The translations under genes and the position numbers were made by a program. A DNA stretch of 64,000 nucleotides, from NCBI RefSeq assembly GCF_019801145.1, contig NZ_JAHVJQ010000002.1, forward strand, positions 1-64,000, read 5' to 3'. The DNA comes from Leisingera aquaemixtae. Lineage in GTDB: Bacteria > Pseudomonadota > Alphaproteobacteria > Rhodobacterales > Rhodobacteraceae. The notes under the pieces were generated by a model that made no database searches, was not told where the DNA came from, and was given only the letters and a program-made list of their open reading frames with translations. Within the stretch, counting starts at the first letter, position 1; every line of letters starts with the position of its first letter. Below are positions 33,857 to 43,457 of this stretch, in pieces.

Positions 33857-35029
33857 TCAGTCCATGCTGTCGCGGCTGAGCAGATAAATTGCGCATCCCA
33901 GCGCCAGACACACCAAAAAGAAGCCGAAAATGCCTATATAGGGCAAGGATGGGTCCGCTCCGGCCAGATTTGCATGGAGGCGGCCGGTGGCGAACTGCAT
34001 GATTCCCACCCCGCCGATGCCGAAGAAATTCAGCAGGGTGACGCCCCGGCCCGCCAGATGCGGCGGCACAAAGGCGCGCCCGTGCGCCATGATCACCGGG
34101 AAGGAGGCGCCGAAGAACCCCACCGCGGCCATCAGCGCCACCGGTACCCAGACCGGCAGCCCGCCCGCCAGGATCAGCCCGCCCAGGGCGCCGCAGCCCA
34201 ACAGGTTGCCGCCCAGAATCACCCATTTGCGGGTGCCCAGCATCCGGTCCAGCGGCCCGTAGGCAAAGGTGCCCGCAATCATCGCCGCGCCCATCACCAG
34301 CGTGGCCAGCCCCACCTGCTGGGTGCTGAGGCCGTAGAGGTCGCTCAGATACGGCCCGATCCACAGCCCCCGCAGCGCGCCCGACGGCGCATAGGCCACC
34401 AGCATCAGCGGGAAGATCGCCCACATCGCCGGCATCTTCAGCAGGTCGAAGACCGATCCCTTGTGCTCGCCTTCGGGCTTGTCCGGATCGCTCACGGTCA
34501 GGAAGATCCCCGCCGCCACGATGGCCGACACAGCTGCCAGCCCCGCCAGGGTGCCGCGCCAGCCGAACAGGTCCACCGCCAGCGCCGTCGGGTAGGAGGC
34601 GACCAGATTGCCGGCCGATCCCACCCCCAGCATCAGCGCCGCCAGGGTGGCGAACCGCGCGGGCGGGTACTGGCGGGCAAAGATGTAGTAGGACGCCATC
34701 AGCACCGGCGAGCAGCCGATGCCGATCAGGAACATGGCAGCGCCCACATGCCAGGGCGCGGTGGCGGCAGCAAACACCGCCGCGCCGCCGCCGCCGCCGA
34801 TCAGCAAGAGCAGCGACGCGCTGCGCCGCGGCCCGATGTGGTCCAGCGCCCAGCCCACCGGCAGCTGCATCGCCGCAAAGGACAGGAACCAAAGCCCGGA
34901 GGCAAAGGCCAGATCATCCGGCGCCGCACCGATATCCTGCCCCAGCACCCCCGAAAGCACCGCCAGGAAGGCCCGGAAAAACTGGCTCAGCACATAGGCC
35001 AGGCACAATAAGAACAACCCTGCCTGCAT
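33857..35029 (-). CDS. Major facilitator superfamily transporter
   Basis: 390 residues with about 12 hydrophobic segments and the MFS loop motif in HIGPRRSASLLLLIGG between helices 2 and 3. The N-terminus (MQAGLFLLCLAYVLSQFFRA) and the ASYYIFARQYPPARFATLAA segment resemble nitrate/sugar-phosphate-like carriers of alphaproteobacteria. The substrate is unknown. The ATG at 35029 has GGGAGGG upstream; the in-frame start at 35083 adds non-membrane residues. Divergent from the DUF3095 gene. Confidence 0.85.
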   Translation of the reverse strand: MQAGLFLLCLAYVLSQFFRAFLAVLSGVLGQDIGAAPDDLAFASGLWFLSFAAMQLPVGWALDHIGPRRSASLLLLIGGGGGAAVFAAATAPWHVGAAMFLIGIGCSPVLMASYYIFARQYPPARFATLAALMLGVGSAGNLVASYPTALAVDLFGWRGTLAGLAAVSAIVAAGIFLTVSDPDKPEGEHKGSVFDLLKMPAMWAIFPLMLVAYAPSGALRGLWIGPYLSDLYGLSTQQVGLATLVMGAAMIAGTFAYGPLDRMLGTRKWVILGGNLLGCGALGGLILAGGLPVWVPVALMAAVGFFGASFPVIMAHGRAFVPPHLAGRGVTLLNFFGIGGVGIMQFATGRLHANLAGADPSLPYIGIFGFFLVCLALGCAIYLLSRDSMD

Positions 35030-35145
35030 TTGCCCTCCCCCCAAGGTTCCCACGGTTTTTCGTTGCTGCCGCACAGCTTGCACGTTTGGCGCGGGCGCAC
35101 AATTTGTTTAGGAAGAAACGGCAGGTCACAGAGGGGCAGACGCCC

Positions 35146-36309
35146 ATGACAACCGACACTTTCTATGCCGCCGTCCCCAAGGTCCGCGCCTTCGGCGATC
35201 TTTCCGATCCGTCGGTCTTTGCACCGCTGCCGTCTGACTGGCACCTGTGCTGCACCGATATCGTGAATTCCACCGGGCTGGTGCAGGCGGGCCGCTACAA
35301 GACCGTCAACATGGTCGGCGCCGCGGTGATCGCCGCCATGCGCAACGCGCTGGGGGGCGAGGCCTTTCCCTATATCTTCGGCGGCGACGGCGCCTCCTTT
35401 GCGGTGCCGCCGCGCCACCGCGCCACCGCCGGGCGCGTTCTGGGCTCCTTGCGCAGCTGGACCGAGGCGGAATACGGCATCTCCCTGCGCGCCGCCATGC
35501 TGCCGCTCAGCCGGATCCGGGCAGAGGGGCTGGATGTGCGGGTCGCCCGCTACGCGGTATCGGACCACGCCGATTTCGCCATGTTCAGCGGCGGCGGCCT
35601 GGCCTGGGCCGAGACGCAGATGAAGGCCGGCGCCTTCGCGGTGGCAGCCGTTCCGCAGGCCGCGCCGCCTGACCTCTCGGGCCTGTCGTGCCGCTGGAGC
35701 AACACGCCTGCCCGCAACGGCATCATCCTGTCGGTGGTCGCCCAGCCTGCGCCAGGCGCGGACCCGCAGGGCTTTGCCCGGCTTGCCGCCGAGGTGCTGG
35801 AACTGGCGGCAGAGCTGGAGGACGGCGGCCACCCGGTCCCGGAATCCGGCCCCCGGCTGCAGTTTCCGCCCGCCGGGCTGACGCTGGAAGCGAAAGCCTC
35901 CCACGGCCGACTGCCGGTCTTCCTGCGGCAACTCCACCTGTTTGCTCACAGCGCCCTGGCCGGCCTGATCTTTCTTACCCGGCGCCGGATCGGCGGCTTC
36001 GACCCGGTGCATTACTTGTCTGTGCTCCGCGCGCACTCCGATTTCCGCAAATTCGACGACGGGCTGAAAATGACGCTGGACTGCACCCCGGCTGTCCGCG
36101 ACCGCATCCGCCAGCATCTGCAGCAGGCGGCGGCGGCCGGGCTGGTGCAGTTCGGGCTGCACGAGCAGGACGCCGCCATGGTCACCTGCATCGTGCCCTC
36201 GCCGGTGGAGGACGATCACATCCACTTCGTCGACGGCGCCGCGGGCGGCTATACGCAAGCAGCCGCCAATCTGGCGGCTGCGTTTGGTTCAGATAAGGCA
36301 ACGGCCTGA
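35146..36309 (+). CDS. DUF3095 protein with class III cyclase-like motifs
   Basis: 387 residues of the DUF3095 family, function unproven. Near the N-terminus, CTDIVNSTGLV (36-46) and FGGDGASFAVP (78-88) resemble the two metal-binding aspartate motifs of class III nucleotidyl cyclases (DI-GST and GD). The middle (about 255-310) contains HSALAGLIFLTRRRIGGFDP. I see no separate sensor or membrane domain beyond a weakly hydrophobic stretch. Gene context does not identify a substrate. A GAGGGG precedes the ATG at 35146. Catalytic activity is only a hypothesis. Confidence 0.8.
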   Translation: MTTDTFYAAVPKVRAFGDLSDPSVFAPLPSDWHLCCTDIVNSTGLVQAGRYKTVNMVGAAVIAAMRNALGGEAFPYIFGGDGASFAVPPRHRATAGRVLGSLRSWTEAEYGISLRAAMLPLSRIRAEGLDVRVARYAVSDHADFAMFSGGGLAWAETQMKAGAFAVAAVPQAAPPDLSGLSCRWSNTPARNGIILSVVAQPAPGADPQGFARLAAEVLELAAELEDGGHPVPESGPRLQFPPAGLTLEAKASHGRLPVFLRQLHLFAHSALAGLIFLTRRRIGGFDPVHYLSVLRAHSDFRKFDDGLKMTLDCTPAVRDRIRQHLQQAAAAGLVQFGLHEQDAAMVTCIVPSPVEDDHIHFVDGAAGGYTQAAANLAAAFGSDKATA

Positions 36310-36323
36310 AACCCAGGCCCGGA

Positions 36324-36974
36324 TCAGACCGGGGCGAAGGTGCCCGTCTTCGGGTCATAGCATTCCAGCCCGCCCTCGCCGATGTCGGTCCACAGCCCGT
36401 GCAGGCTCAGCTCGCCCGCCTTGACCGCCGATTCGATGAACGGGAAGGTCATCAGATTCTCCAGCGAGGCAACCACCGCCTGGCGCTCGAACTGGCGCGC
36501 CTGCTGCACCGGATCGTCGATGTCGGCAACGCCATCGAACTTCGGCTTCAGGATGTCCATCCAGCGGCCGACAAAGCTGGTCTTTTCCTCCAGCTGCGGC
36601 GCGTTGCCCTTGCACATGTCGATACAGCCCTGCACGCCGCCGCACTGCGAATGGCCCAGCACGATCAGATGCGCCACCTTCAGCGCGGTGACCGCATATT
36701 CCACTGCCGCCGAGGTGCCGTGGTGGTCGCCATCGGGCGCAAACGGCGGCACCAGGTTGGCAATATTGCGGTGGATGAAGAACTCGCCCTGGTCGGCGCC
36801 GAAGATCGAAGTCACATGCACCCGGCTGTCGCAGCAGGAAATCACCATCGCTCGCGGCCGCTGCCCCTCTGTCGCCAAACGGCGGTACCAGCCCTGGTTT
36901 TCCTCATAAGAAGTAGCCTTCCAGCCATGGTATCGGGTCACCAGGTAACTGGGGAGAGGTTTGGCAAATTCCAT
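36324..36974 (-). CDS. Beta-class carbonic anhydrase
   Basis: 216 residues of the plant-type beta family. Zinc ligands are visible in VISCCDSRVHVTSIFGADQG (Cys, with the Asp-Arg dyad) and VLGHSQCGGVQG (His and Cys, about residues 105-116). It interconverts CO2 and bicarbonate in the cytoplasm. The gene is 14 bp from the convergent DUF3095 gene and divergent from the gene at 37109. Confidence 0.94.
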   Translation of the reverse strand: MEFAKPLPSYLVTRYHGWKATSYEENQGWYRRLATEGQRPRAMVISCCDSRVHVTSIFGADQGEFFIHRNIANLVPPFAPDGDHHGTSAAVEYAVTALKVAHLIVLGHSQCGGVQGCIDMCKGNAPQLEEKTSFVGRWMDILKPKFDGVADIDDPVQQARQFERQAVVASLENLMTFPFIESAVKAGELSLHGLWTDIGEGGLECYDPKTGTFAPV

Positions 36975-37108
36975 TGTCGTGTCCTCTGATCAATGCGCGT
37001 TGCGGGCCGTAATAGCCTGCATTGTCCCTAAATTCGAGAGATTTGATCCGGCCGCGGAAACCTTTTGAAAACTTATGGATTCCAAATTGGCAGACGTGCC
37101 GTGGGGGC

Positions 37109-37510
37109 ATGAAGAATTGGGTGAATGTGGTGGCCAATATACTGACAGTGATGCACTCCGAGACAGTGCGCTTGGATCCAGACAAACTTTCCGCGCTGTA
37201 TGACCAGCTCGGCGAAACCGGTGCCGAGGACGTCGTGTGCCGGGCGATTGAGGAAATGGCGGTCCGCCTGACGCATTGCGAGCGTTTGTGGCGGCAGAAC
37301 GATATGGCGAACCTGCGTAAAAGCGCCCGCTCGCTGATCGCGATTGCCGAGCAGATCGGCATGACCGCGCTGGCAACCATTGCCAGGGACGTGACCGAAG
37401 CGATTGATGGCGAGGACGCGCCGGCCGTGGCCGCAATCCTGTTCCGCCTGATGCGGGTGGGCGAACGCTCGCTGACCGCAGTGTGGGACCAGCAGGATAT
37501 GACGATCTGA
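37109..37510 (+). CDS. Small helical protein of unknown function, HPt-like
   Basis: 133 residues from the ATG at 37109, or 119 from the ATG at 37151; neither has a good ribosome binding site, so the start is uncertain. The sequence is predicted helical, with RLDPDKLSALYDQLGETGAE, AVRLTHCERLWRQNDMANLR and KSARSLIAIAEQIGMTALAT. A four-helix bundle like a histidine phosphotransfer domain is possible, but the usual HxxKG phosphosite is not present. I do not recognise a characterised family. It is 83 bp before the peptidase gene. Confidence 0.7.
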   Translation: MKNWVNVVANILTVMHSETVRLDPDKLSALYDQLGETGAEDVVCRAIEEMAVRLTHCERLWRQNDMANLRKSARSLIAIAEQIGMTALATIARDVTEAIDGEDAPAVAAILFRLMRVGERSLTAVWDQQDMTI

Positions 37511-37593
37511 CCTTTCCGCAGCCCGCAGGGCTTGCAGGCCGCGCTGCGGCGGCTACTCTGGCGCATCAGACCGATTGCAACCGGAGTTTTTCG

Positions 37594-38976
<1,383 letters not shown>

Positions 38977-38981
38977 ACGCC

Positions 38982-39806
38982 ATGGCTGACCGCCGCCGCA
39001 CACCGATGAATGACCGTGTTGCCGCCGCGCATCTGGCGGACGCGCCCGCGGGGCTGGACCGTGTGGAGGGGGCCGCCGCCCGCATCGGCGTGGCCGTCGC
39101 GGACCTGCTGCGCGCGCCAAACGGCGCCCGCGACCGCCAGCTTGTCTACGGCGAGCCGGTCACGGTCTATGAGCACCGCGACGGCTGGGCCTTTGTGCAG
39201 GCGGCCAAGGATTCCTATGCGGGCTATGTGCCCAGCGCAGCCCTGACCCAACCGTTCGAAGCCACCCACTGGGTCAGCGCCGCGGCCACCCATGCCTATT
39301 CGGCGGATGATTTCAAATCACCGGAAACCCATGCGCTCAGCCACGGCAGCCGGGTGCAGGTTCTGGGCGGTGAGGGCCGGTTCGCGGACACCAACCTCGG
39401 CTTCATCCCCGCCCGCCACCTGGCGCCGCTGGGCGCCCATGCCGATGATCCGGTGATGGTGGCGGAGCTATTCCTCGGCACGCCCTACCTCTGGGGCGGC
39501 AACAGCCGCTTCGGCATCGACTGCTCCGGCCTGGTGCAGGCGGCGCTCTTGGCCTGCGGCACCCCCTGCCCCGGCGACAGCGACATGCAGGAGGCAGAGC
39601 TGGGCCAGCCTGCCCCCGGCGGAGACTACCGGCGCGGCGATCTCCTGTTCTGGAAAGGCCATGTCGCACTGGTGCGGGACGCGGAGACCCTGATCCACGC
39701 CAATGCCCACGATATGGCAGTTGCCATTGAACCCATCGCAGACGCCATCGCGCGGATCGCGGCCCAGGGCGACGGCCCGGTCACCGCGCACAAACGGCTG
39801 GCGTAA
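38982..39806 (+). CDS. C40 family peptidase (NlpC/P60 with SH3-like domains)
   Basis: 274 residues. N-terminal SH3-like modules (about 45-145; LVYGEPVTVYEHRDGWAFVQ and SHGSRVQVLGGEGRFADTNL) precede the NlpC/P60 domain (about 155-270). The catalytic Cys is in RFGIDCSGLVQAALL, the His in WKGHVALVRD and the third polar residue in LIHANAHDM. Such enzymes cut peptidoglycan stem peptides; no signal peptide is visible, so recycling of imported muropeptides is more likely than secretion. It starts 5 bp after the peptidase stop. An internal ATG at 39006 is an alternative. Confidence 0.9.
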   Translation: MADRRRTPMNDRVAAAHLADAPAGLDRVEGAAARIGVAVADLLRAPNGARDRQLVYGEPVTVYEHRDGWAFVQAAKDSYAGYVPSAALTQPFEATHWVSAAATHAYSADDFKSPETHALSHGSRVQVLGGEGRFADTNLGFIPARHLAPLGAHADDPVMVAELFLGTPYLWGGNSRFGIDCSGLVQAALLACGTPCPGDSDMQEAELGQPAPGGDYRRGDLLFWKGHVALVRDAETLIHANAHDMAVAIEPIADAIARIAAQGDGPVTAHKRLA

Positions 39807-39853
39807 TCCGCAACTGCCGCCACAGGCGGTAAAATTCCTACGAAGATTTTTGG

Positions 39854-39875
39854 CCGGAAAATTCGAATTTTCCGG
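39854..39875. repeat. 22-bp perfect palindrome CCGGAAAATT/AATTTTCCGG
   Basis: The sequence at 39854-39875 reads the same on both strands, with TTCGAA at its centre. It lies in the 95-bp gap between convergent genes. A related stem (CGGAAAAAT / ATTTTTCCG) occurs at 50475-50495 in another gap. It may work as a bidirectional terminator or be a dispersed element. Confidence 0.6.
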
Positions 39876-39901
39876 TCCCCGCTCCGCCGCGATCCTCGCG
39901 G

Positions 39902-40246
39902 CTACTCCACGGAGCGGATCAGCTTGCGCTCCAGCACCCTCAGCACGGTTTTCAGATCCGTTCCGCGCTTCAGAATATGCCCGTCCATGCCGACCACCGA
40001 ATACTGCCCCTGCCGGTTACGCAGCTTGGGGCGCTTTTCGATGCGGTAGAGCGGATGCTCTGCCGTGCGCCGGAAGACGGAGAATACTGCCAGATCACGC
40101 AAGGAAGAAATCCCGTAATCGCGCCACTCCCCGGCCGCCACCATGCGGCCGTACAATGTCATGATTACCGACAGTTCCCGCCGGTCAAACGCGACTTGCT
40201 GAGGTATGGGAGATCCGGGAAAAGGCTGCACCTGATCAAAGCTCAT
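39902..40246 (-). CDS. DUF2794 family protein
   Basis: 114 residues, a short alphaproteobacterial family of unknown function. Recognisable parts are VAFDRRELSVIMTLYGRMVA, EWRDYGISSLRDLAVFSVFR and RTAEHPLYRIEKRPKLRNRQ, ending in LKTVLRVLERKLIRSV. It appears soluble with no signal sequence. The ATG at 40246 (MSFDQVQPFPGSP) is preferred; the upstream in-frame extension to 40276 lacks a ribosome binding site. Confidence 0.85.
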   Translation of the reverse strand: MSFDQVQPFPGSPIPQQVAFDRRELSVIMTLYGRMVAAGEWRDYGISSLRDLAVFSVFRRTAEHPLYRIEKRPKLRNRQGQYSVVGMDGHILKRGTDLKTVLRVLERKLIRSVE

Positions 40247-40373
40247 AGGTAAAAGGTTGCGCCGTTTCCGGGGCAAATCAAGGTTTTTAACGGTCGAATT
40301 TTCGTGTGGTGCATCAGGCCCACAGGCGCAAAGACCCTGATCCGCCCCTTGTCAGAGCCTGTTTTTGGCCCTC

Positions 40374-41063
40374 TCAGGCCGCCGCCAGAGCGCCGCAGCG
40401 CACATCTAGAATCTGCTCCAGCGCCACCCGTCCGGGGGCGGTCAGCAGCAGGCCGCGCTTGTGCCGGTGCCGCTTGACCCAGCCGCTCGCCAGCGCGTGA
40501 TCCAGGATTTGCCGCCCCATCGGCCCGGCCACATGCAGCTTGCGTTCGGTCCAGTCCAGGCAAGGCCGGGCAAAGGGCTGCCGGCCTGTCTTTTCCGGCA
40601 GCACCACCCCCAGTTTCAGCCATTCCCCGGCAGGTTCCGCACGAAAGGCGCCCTGCTCCTCCACCAGCATGCCGCGGTCCAGGAAGACGCGGGTCATCGC
40701 CACCGCCAGCGGGCCTGCAAGATGGTCGTAACAGCTGCGCAGCTGCGCCAGCCCGCCCGCCTTGCGCTGCTGGGCACGGTGCAGGCTGTCCGCTGGCGCA
40801 ATCGCCGCCAGCTGCTCCAGCGCATGGGCCACCTCCGGCCCGGCCAGCCGGTGATAGACGCAGCGGCCGCGTTTCTGCGCCACCACCAGCCCGGCATCCT
40901 GCAGCAGCCGCAGATGGGCAGAGGCGGTCTGCGGCGTCACCCCCGCAGCCGCCGCCAGCTCCTTGTTGGTATAGGCGCGCCCCTCCATCAGCTCGCACAG
41001 CATCTGCGTGCGGCTGGCGTCGCTGATGGCCTGGCCCAGAATGTCGAAACGCGGTGTGATCAT
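40374..41063 (-). CDS. ArsR-type winged-helix transcriptional regulator
   Basis: 229 residues. The N-terminal helix-turn-helix (about 8-90) has ISDASRTQMLCELMEGRAYT, NKELAAAAGVTPQTASAHLR and a wing with KRGRCVYHRLAGPEVAHALE. The longer C-terminal part (about 95-225) is unlike small metal sensors and has CYDHLAGPLAVAMTRVFLDR. No metal-binding ELCVCD motif is present, so the inducer is unknown. It is flanked by unrelated genes on the same strand with gaps of 77 and 127 bp. Confidence 0.88.
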   Translation of the reverse strand: MITPRFDILGQAISDASRTQMLCELMEGRAYTNKELAAAAGVTPQTASAHLRLLQDAGLVVAQKRGRCVYHRLAGPEVAHALEQLAAIAPADSLHRAQQRKAGGLAQLRSCYDHLAGPLAVAMTRVFLDRGMLVEEQGAFRAEPAGEWLKLGVVLPEKTGRQPFARPCLDWTERKLHVAGPMGRQILDHALASGWVKRHRHKRGLLLTAPGRVALEQILDVRCGALAAA

Positions 41064-41140
41064 GCCCCTACCCTATGCGGTTTGCGCAGGGACACCCAAG
41101 CAAAACCCTTCGCCGCGCGCCGAACTGTCCGCGCGCCCGG

Positions 41141-42814
41141 TCACGCAAACGACCCGTGGCAGAACCAGCCCGGCGACAGCGCCCCGCCATGGGCAAAGAA
41201 CAGCCACAGCCGCGCCCCGCACCCCGTCGCCACCACCCAGTAATCGCGCACCCCGCTGCGCCACTCCGGATCCTCCAGCCACCATTCCGGGGCAATCCGC
41301 TCCGGCCCCTCCGCCGCCGCCAGCACCCAGTCGCGGCCGCGCCAGCGGAACTGCTCCGGCACCTGCGGCACATCCGGCGCATGGACCAGCTCGGGCCGCC
41401 ACAGCCGCAGCGGCCGGGGCCGGGGCGGCAGCGGCCAGTCCCCGGCAGCAGGCTCCGACCAGGCCGCGGCCTGCACGGTGAAGGTCTTCTCCGGAATGTG
41501 GCTTTCCGCCGGGTGATAACGGGTGATCGCCTCCAGCCCCAGCCGCGCGCCCAGCCGGCCGATCAGATCCTCCAGCGCCGCGCCATCCTCCTGCCGCGCC
41601 CGCGCCGCGGCGCTTGCCTGCAGGTGGCCCGCCGGGGTGCGGGCGTGAATGGCTTCGGCCTGCAAGACCTCCAGCCGCAGCATGTCGATGCCGTATCCAG
41701 CGTCGATCTGCTCCAGCTTCATCTCCAGCAGCGGCCGGATACGGTCCGGCGCGCGGCTGGCACGGGCAAGCCCCAGGGTCACGGCCTCCATCTCCTGATC
41801 GCAGCGGTGCGCCTCCAGCCGCAGGACGCGGGCGCCCTTGCCGCGCGCCTCCAGCCGGGCGCACAGCCGGGGCAGCATCCGGTCAATGCCTGCCAGCAGG
41901 TCCTCCATCAGCCCGATCGGCTCCGGCAGGGTCAGCCGCACCGCAAAGCGGTCCGGGCTGCGCGCGGGCGAGACCGGCTCCGGCGCGCTGCCCATCGCCT
42001 GGTCCAGCCGCAAGACCAGCCCCTGGCCGAAACGGCGCGCCAGGCTGGCCCGCGGCTGCCCCAAGAGATCGCCGATCCGTCTGAGGCCCAGCCGGTTCAG
42101 CTGCGCCACCGTGGCGCTGTCCAGCCGCAAGGCCGCCACCGGCAGCGGTGCCAGCGCGCCATAGGCTTGGCCGGCTTCGGCAATCCGCCCCAGCTGCGGC
42201 ACCGCCGCCTGCAGCTGCGGCGCCGCGCCGCCCCGGGTCCAGTGACGCCGCTTGACGCTCTGGCGTTTCTGCGCCCGTGCACGGGTCGCGCGCGCCTCCT
42301 GGTCGATGGCATCGCCCGACCGCTCCGGCGCCGCCTCCTCATCGGCGTAGCGCGCCAGCGCCCAGGCCGCGCCCAGGGTGTCCGCCAGCCCCATCCGCAC
42401 GCTCAGGCCCATCTCCGCGCAATCCTGCCCCGCCATCTCCATCAGCGCCGCCTCGCTGCCGAACAGATGCGCGCAGCCGGTGAGGTCGACGGTCAGCCCG
42501 TCCTCCCCGGCCTCCGCCACCCAGGGGCTGAACTTGCCCGCCCAGCGCCGGAGCGCCGCCAGGAACGCCGCCTCCGCCGCGCGGCTGCGCGGCCGCACCG
42601 CCAGGCCTGCGCACATCGCATGGGCATCGCGCAAGGGCTGACCGGCCTGCAGCCCCTCTGCCGAGGCGGCCGTGTTTAACGCGGAAATAACCTGGGTGTT
42701 GGACACTTCCTCCACGACGGCCAGCGGCCCGGCAATGCCGCCGCGCTCCGCCCGCAGGATGCGCTCCGCCCCAAGGCGCGGAAACCAAAGCGAAAGAATG
42801 CGGCGGTGGGACAT
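41141..42814 (-). CDS. imuB: ImuB-like Y-family DNA polymerase homologue (mutagenesis protein)
   Basis: 557 residues. The Y-family fold is recognisable (SHRRILSLWFPRLGAERILR at the start; LTVDLTGCAHLFGSEAALME near 120; LNRLGLRRIGDLLGQPRASL near 240), but the acidic residues that bind catalytic metals in active polymerases are replaced (LWFPR and VDLTG). That is typical of ImuB, a scaffold linking the sliding clamp to the error-prone polymerase DnaE2 during SOS mutagenesis. No imuA or dnaE2 is adjacent. A canonical SOS box lies 85 bases upstream. The start at 42814 fits family N-termini, although an in-frame GTG at 42889 exists. Confidence 0.9.
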   Translation of the reverse strand: MSHRRILSLWFPRLGAERILRAERGGIAGPLAVVEEVSNTQVISALNTAASAEGLQAGQPLRDAHAMCAGLAVRPRSRAAEAAFLAALRRWAGKFSPWVAEAGEDGLTVDLTGCAHLFGSEAALMEMAGQDCAEMGLSVRMGLADTLGAAWALARYADEEAAPERSGDAIDQEARATRARAQKRQSVKRRHWTRGGAAPQLQAAVPQLGRIAEAGQAYGALAPLPVAALRLDSATVAQLNRLGLRRIGDLLGQPRASLARRFGQGLVLRLDQAMGSAPEPVSPARSPDRFAVRLTLPEPIGLMEDLLAGIDRMLPRLCARLEARGKGARVLRLEAHRCDQEMEAVTLGLARASRAPDRIRPLLEMKLEQIDAGYGIDMLRLEVLQAEAIHARTPAGHLQASAAARARQEDGAALEDLIGRLGARLGLEAITRYHPAESHIPEKTFTVQAAAWSEPAAGDWPLPPRPRPLRLWRPELVHAPDVPQVPEQFRWRGRDWVLAAAEGPERIAPEWWLEDPEWRSGVRDYWVVATGCGARLWLFFAHGGALSPGWFCHGSFA

Positions 42815-42898
42815 GGCAGCAGGCGCAGGGCAACGGGGCAGAGCAGTGGGGCAGCAGAGGCCGGAAGGCCGCCAGACAACGGGAGGCACATTCGGTGT

Positions 42899-42913
42899 GT
42901 TCTTATTTTGTTC
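42899..42913. promoter_or_regulatory. LexA SOS box (GTTC-N7-GTTC)
   Basis: GTTC at 42899-42902, seven bases TTATTTT, and GTTC at 42910-42913 exactly match the alphaproteobacterial LexA direct-repeat operator. It is in the divergent region between imuB and the cytochrome c' gene and most likely controls imuB. Confidence 0.85.
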
Positions 42914-42952
42914 TCATTTTTCGATTCGGTCAATCCGGTCAGGAGCCCCGCA

Positions 42953-43429
42953 ATGACACTGCGCCTTTTTAAACCTCTTGCCTGTCTCGCGCTCCTCGCT
43001 GCCCTTGCTGCCGGGCCCTCCGCCCCGGTCACTGCCGGTGACGGCCTCAGCAAGCATGTGACCCGCCGGATGGCCCTGATGACCTCGCAGAAAGCCGCCA
43101 TGGATGTGCTGACCGCCATGATGGCCGGGCGCAGCATGTTCGACAAAGACAGGGCGCGCAGCGCCCGGCGGCAGCTGATCAAATCCACCAGCAGCATCCG
43201 CAAGCATTTCCGCAAACACCGGATGGACCCGCGTTCGAACGCCCGGCCGCAGATCTGGAACGCCTGGGACGACTTCAAGGCCCGCGCGGACACCGCGGAA
43301 ACCGCGGCCCGCAATCTCAACACCCGCTCCCTGCCCGCTCTGCGCCGCACCCTGCCCGGCCTGATGCAAAGCTGTCTCAGCTGCCACGACACCTACCGCA
43401 GCACGCCCAACAGTTTCACGACCCACTGA
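42953..43429 (+). CDS. Cytochrome c' family protein
   Basis: 158 residues. A signal peptide (MTLRLFKPLACLALLAALAA, cleavage near TAG) is followed by a four-helix bundle with a C-terminal heme site LMQSCLSCHDTYR (CXXCH at about residues 144-148). This layout is that of class II cytochromes c'. They are periplasmic and bind nitric oxide or help protect against it. An AGGAG precedes the ATG. The unusually basic mature sequence (HVTRRMALMTSQKAAMDVL and KHFRKHRMDPRS) is notable. Confidence 0.9.
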   Translation: MTLRLFKPLACLALLAALAAGPSAPVTAGDGLSKHVTRRMALMTSQKAAMDVLTAMMAGRSMFDKDRARSARRQLIKSTSSIRKHFRKHRMDPRSNARPQIWNAWDDFKARADTAETAARNLNTRSLPALRRTLPGLMQSCLSCHDTYRSTPNSFTTH

Positions 43430-43457
43430 CCGCAAAGCGGCCCCACGGGCCGGCAGC

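Noticed and set aside
42676-43392. Possible imuA upstream of imuB on the minus strand
   Set aside because: The frame is antisense to cytochrome c' and shows no RecA/ImuA-like P-loop; the LexA box leaves no space for imuA.
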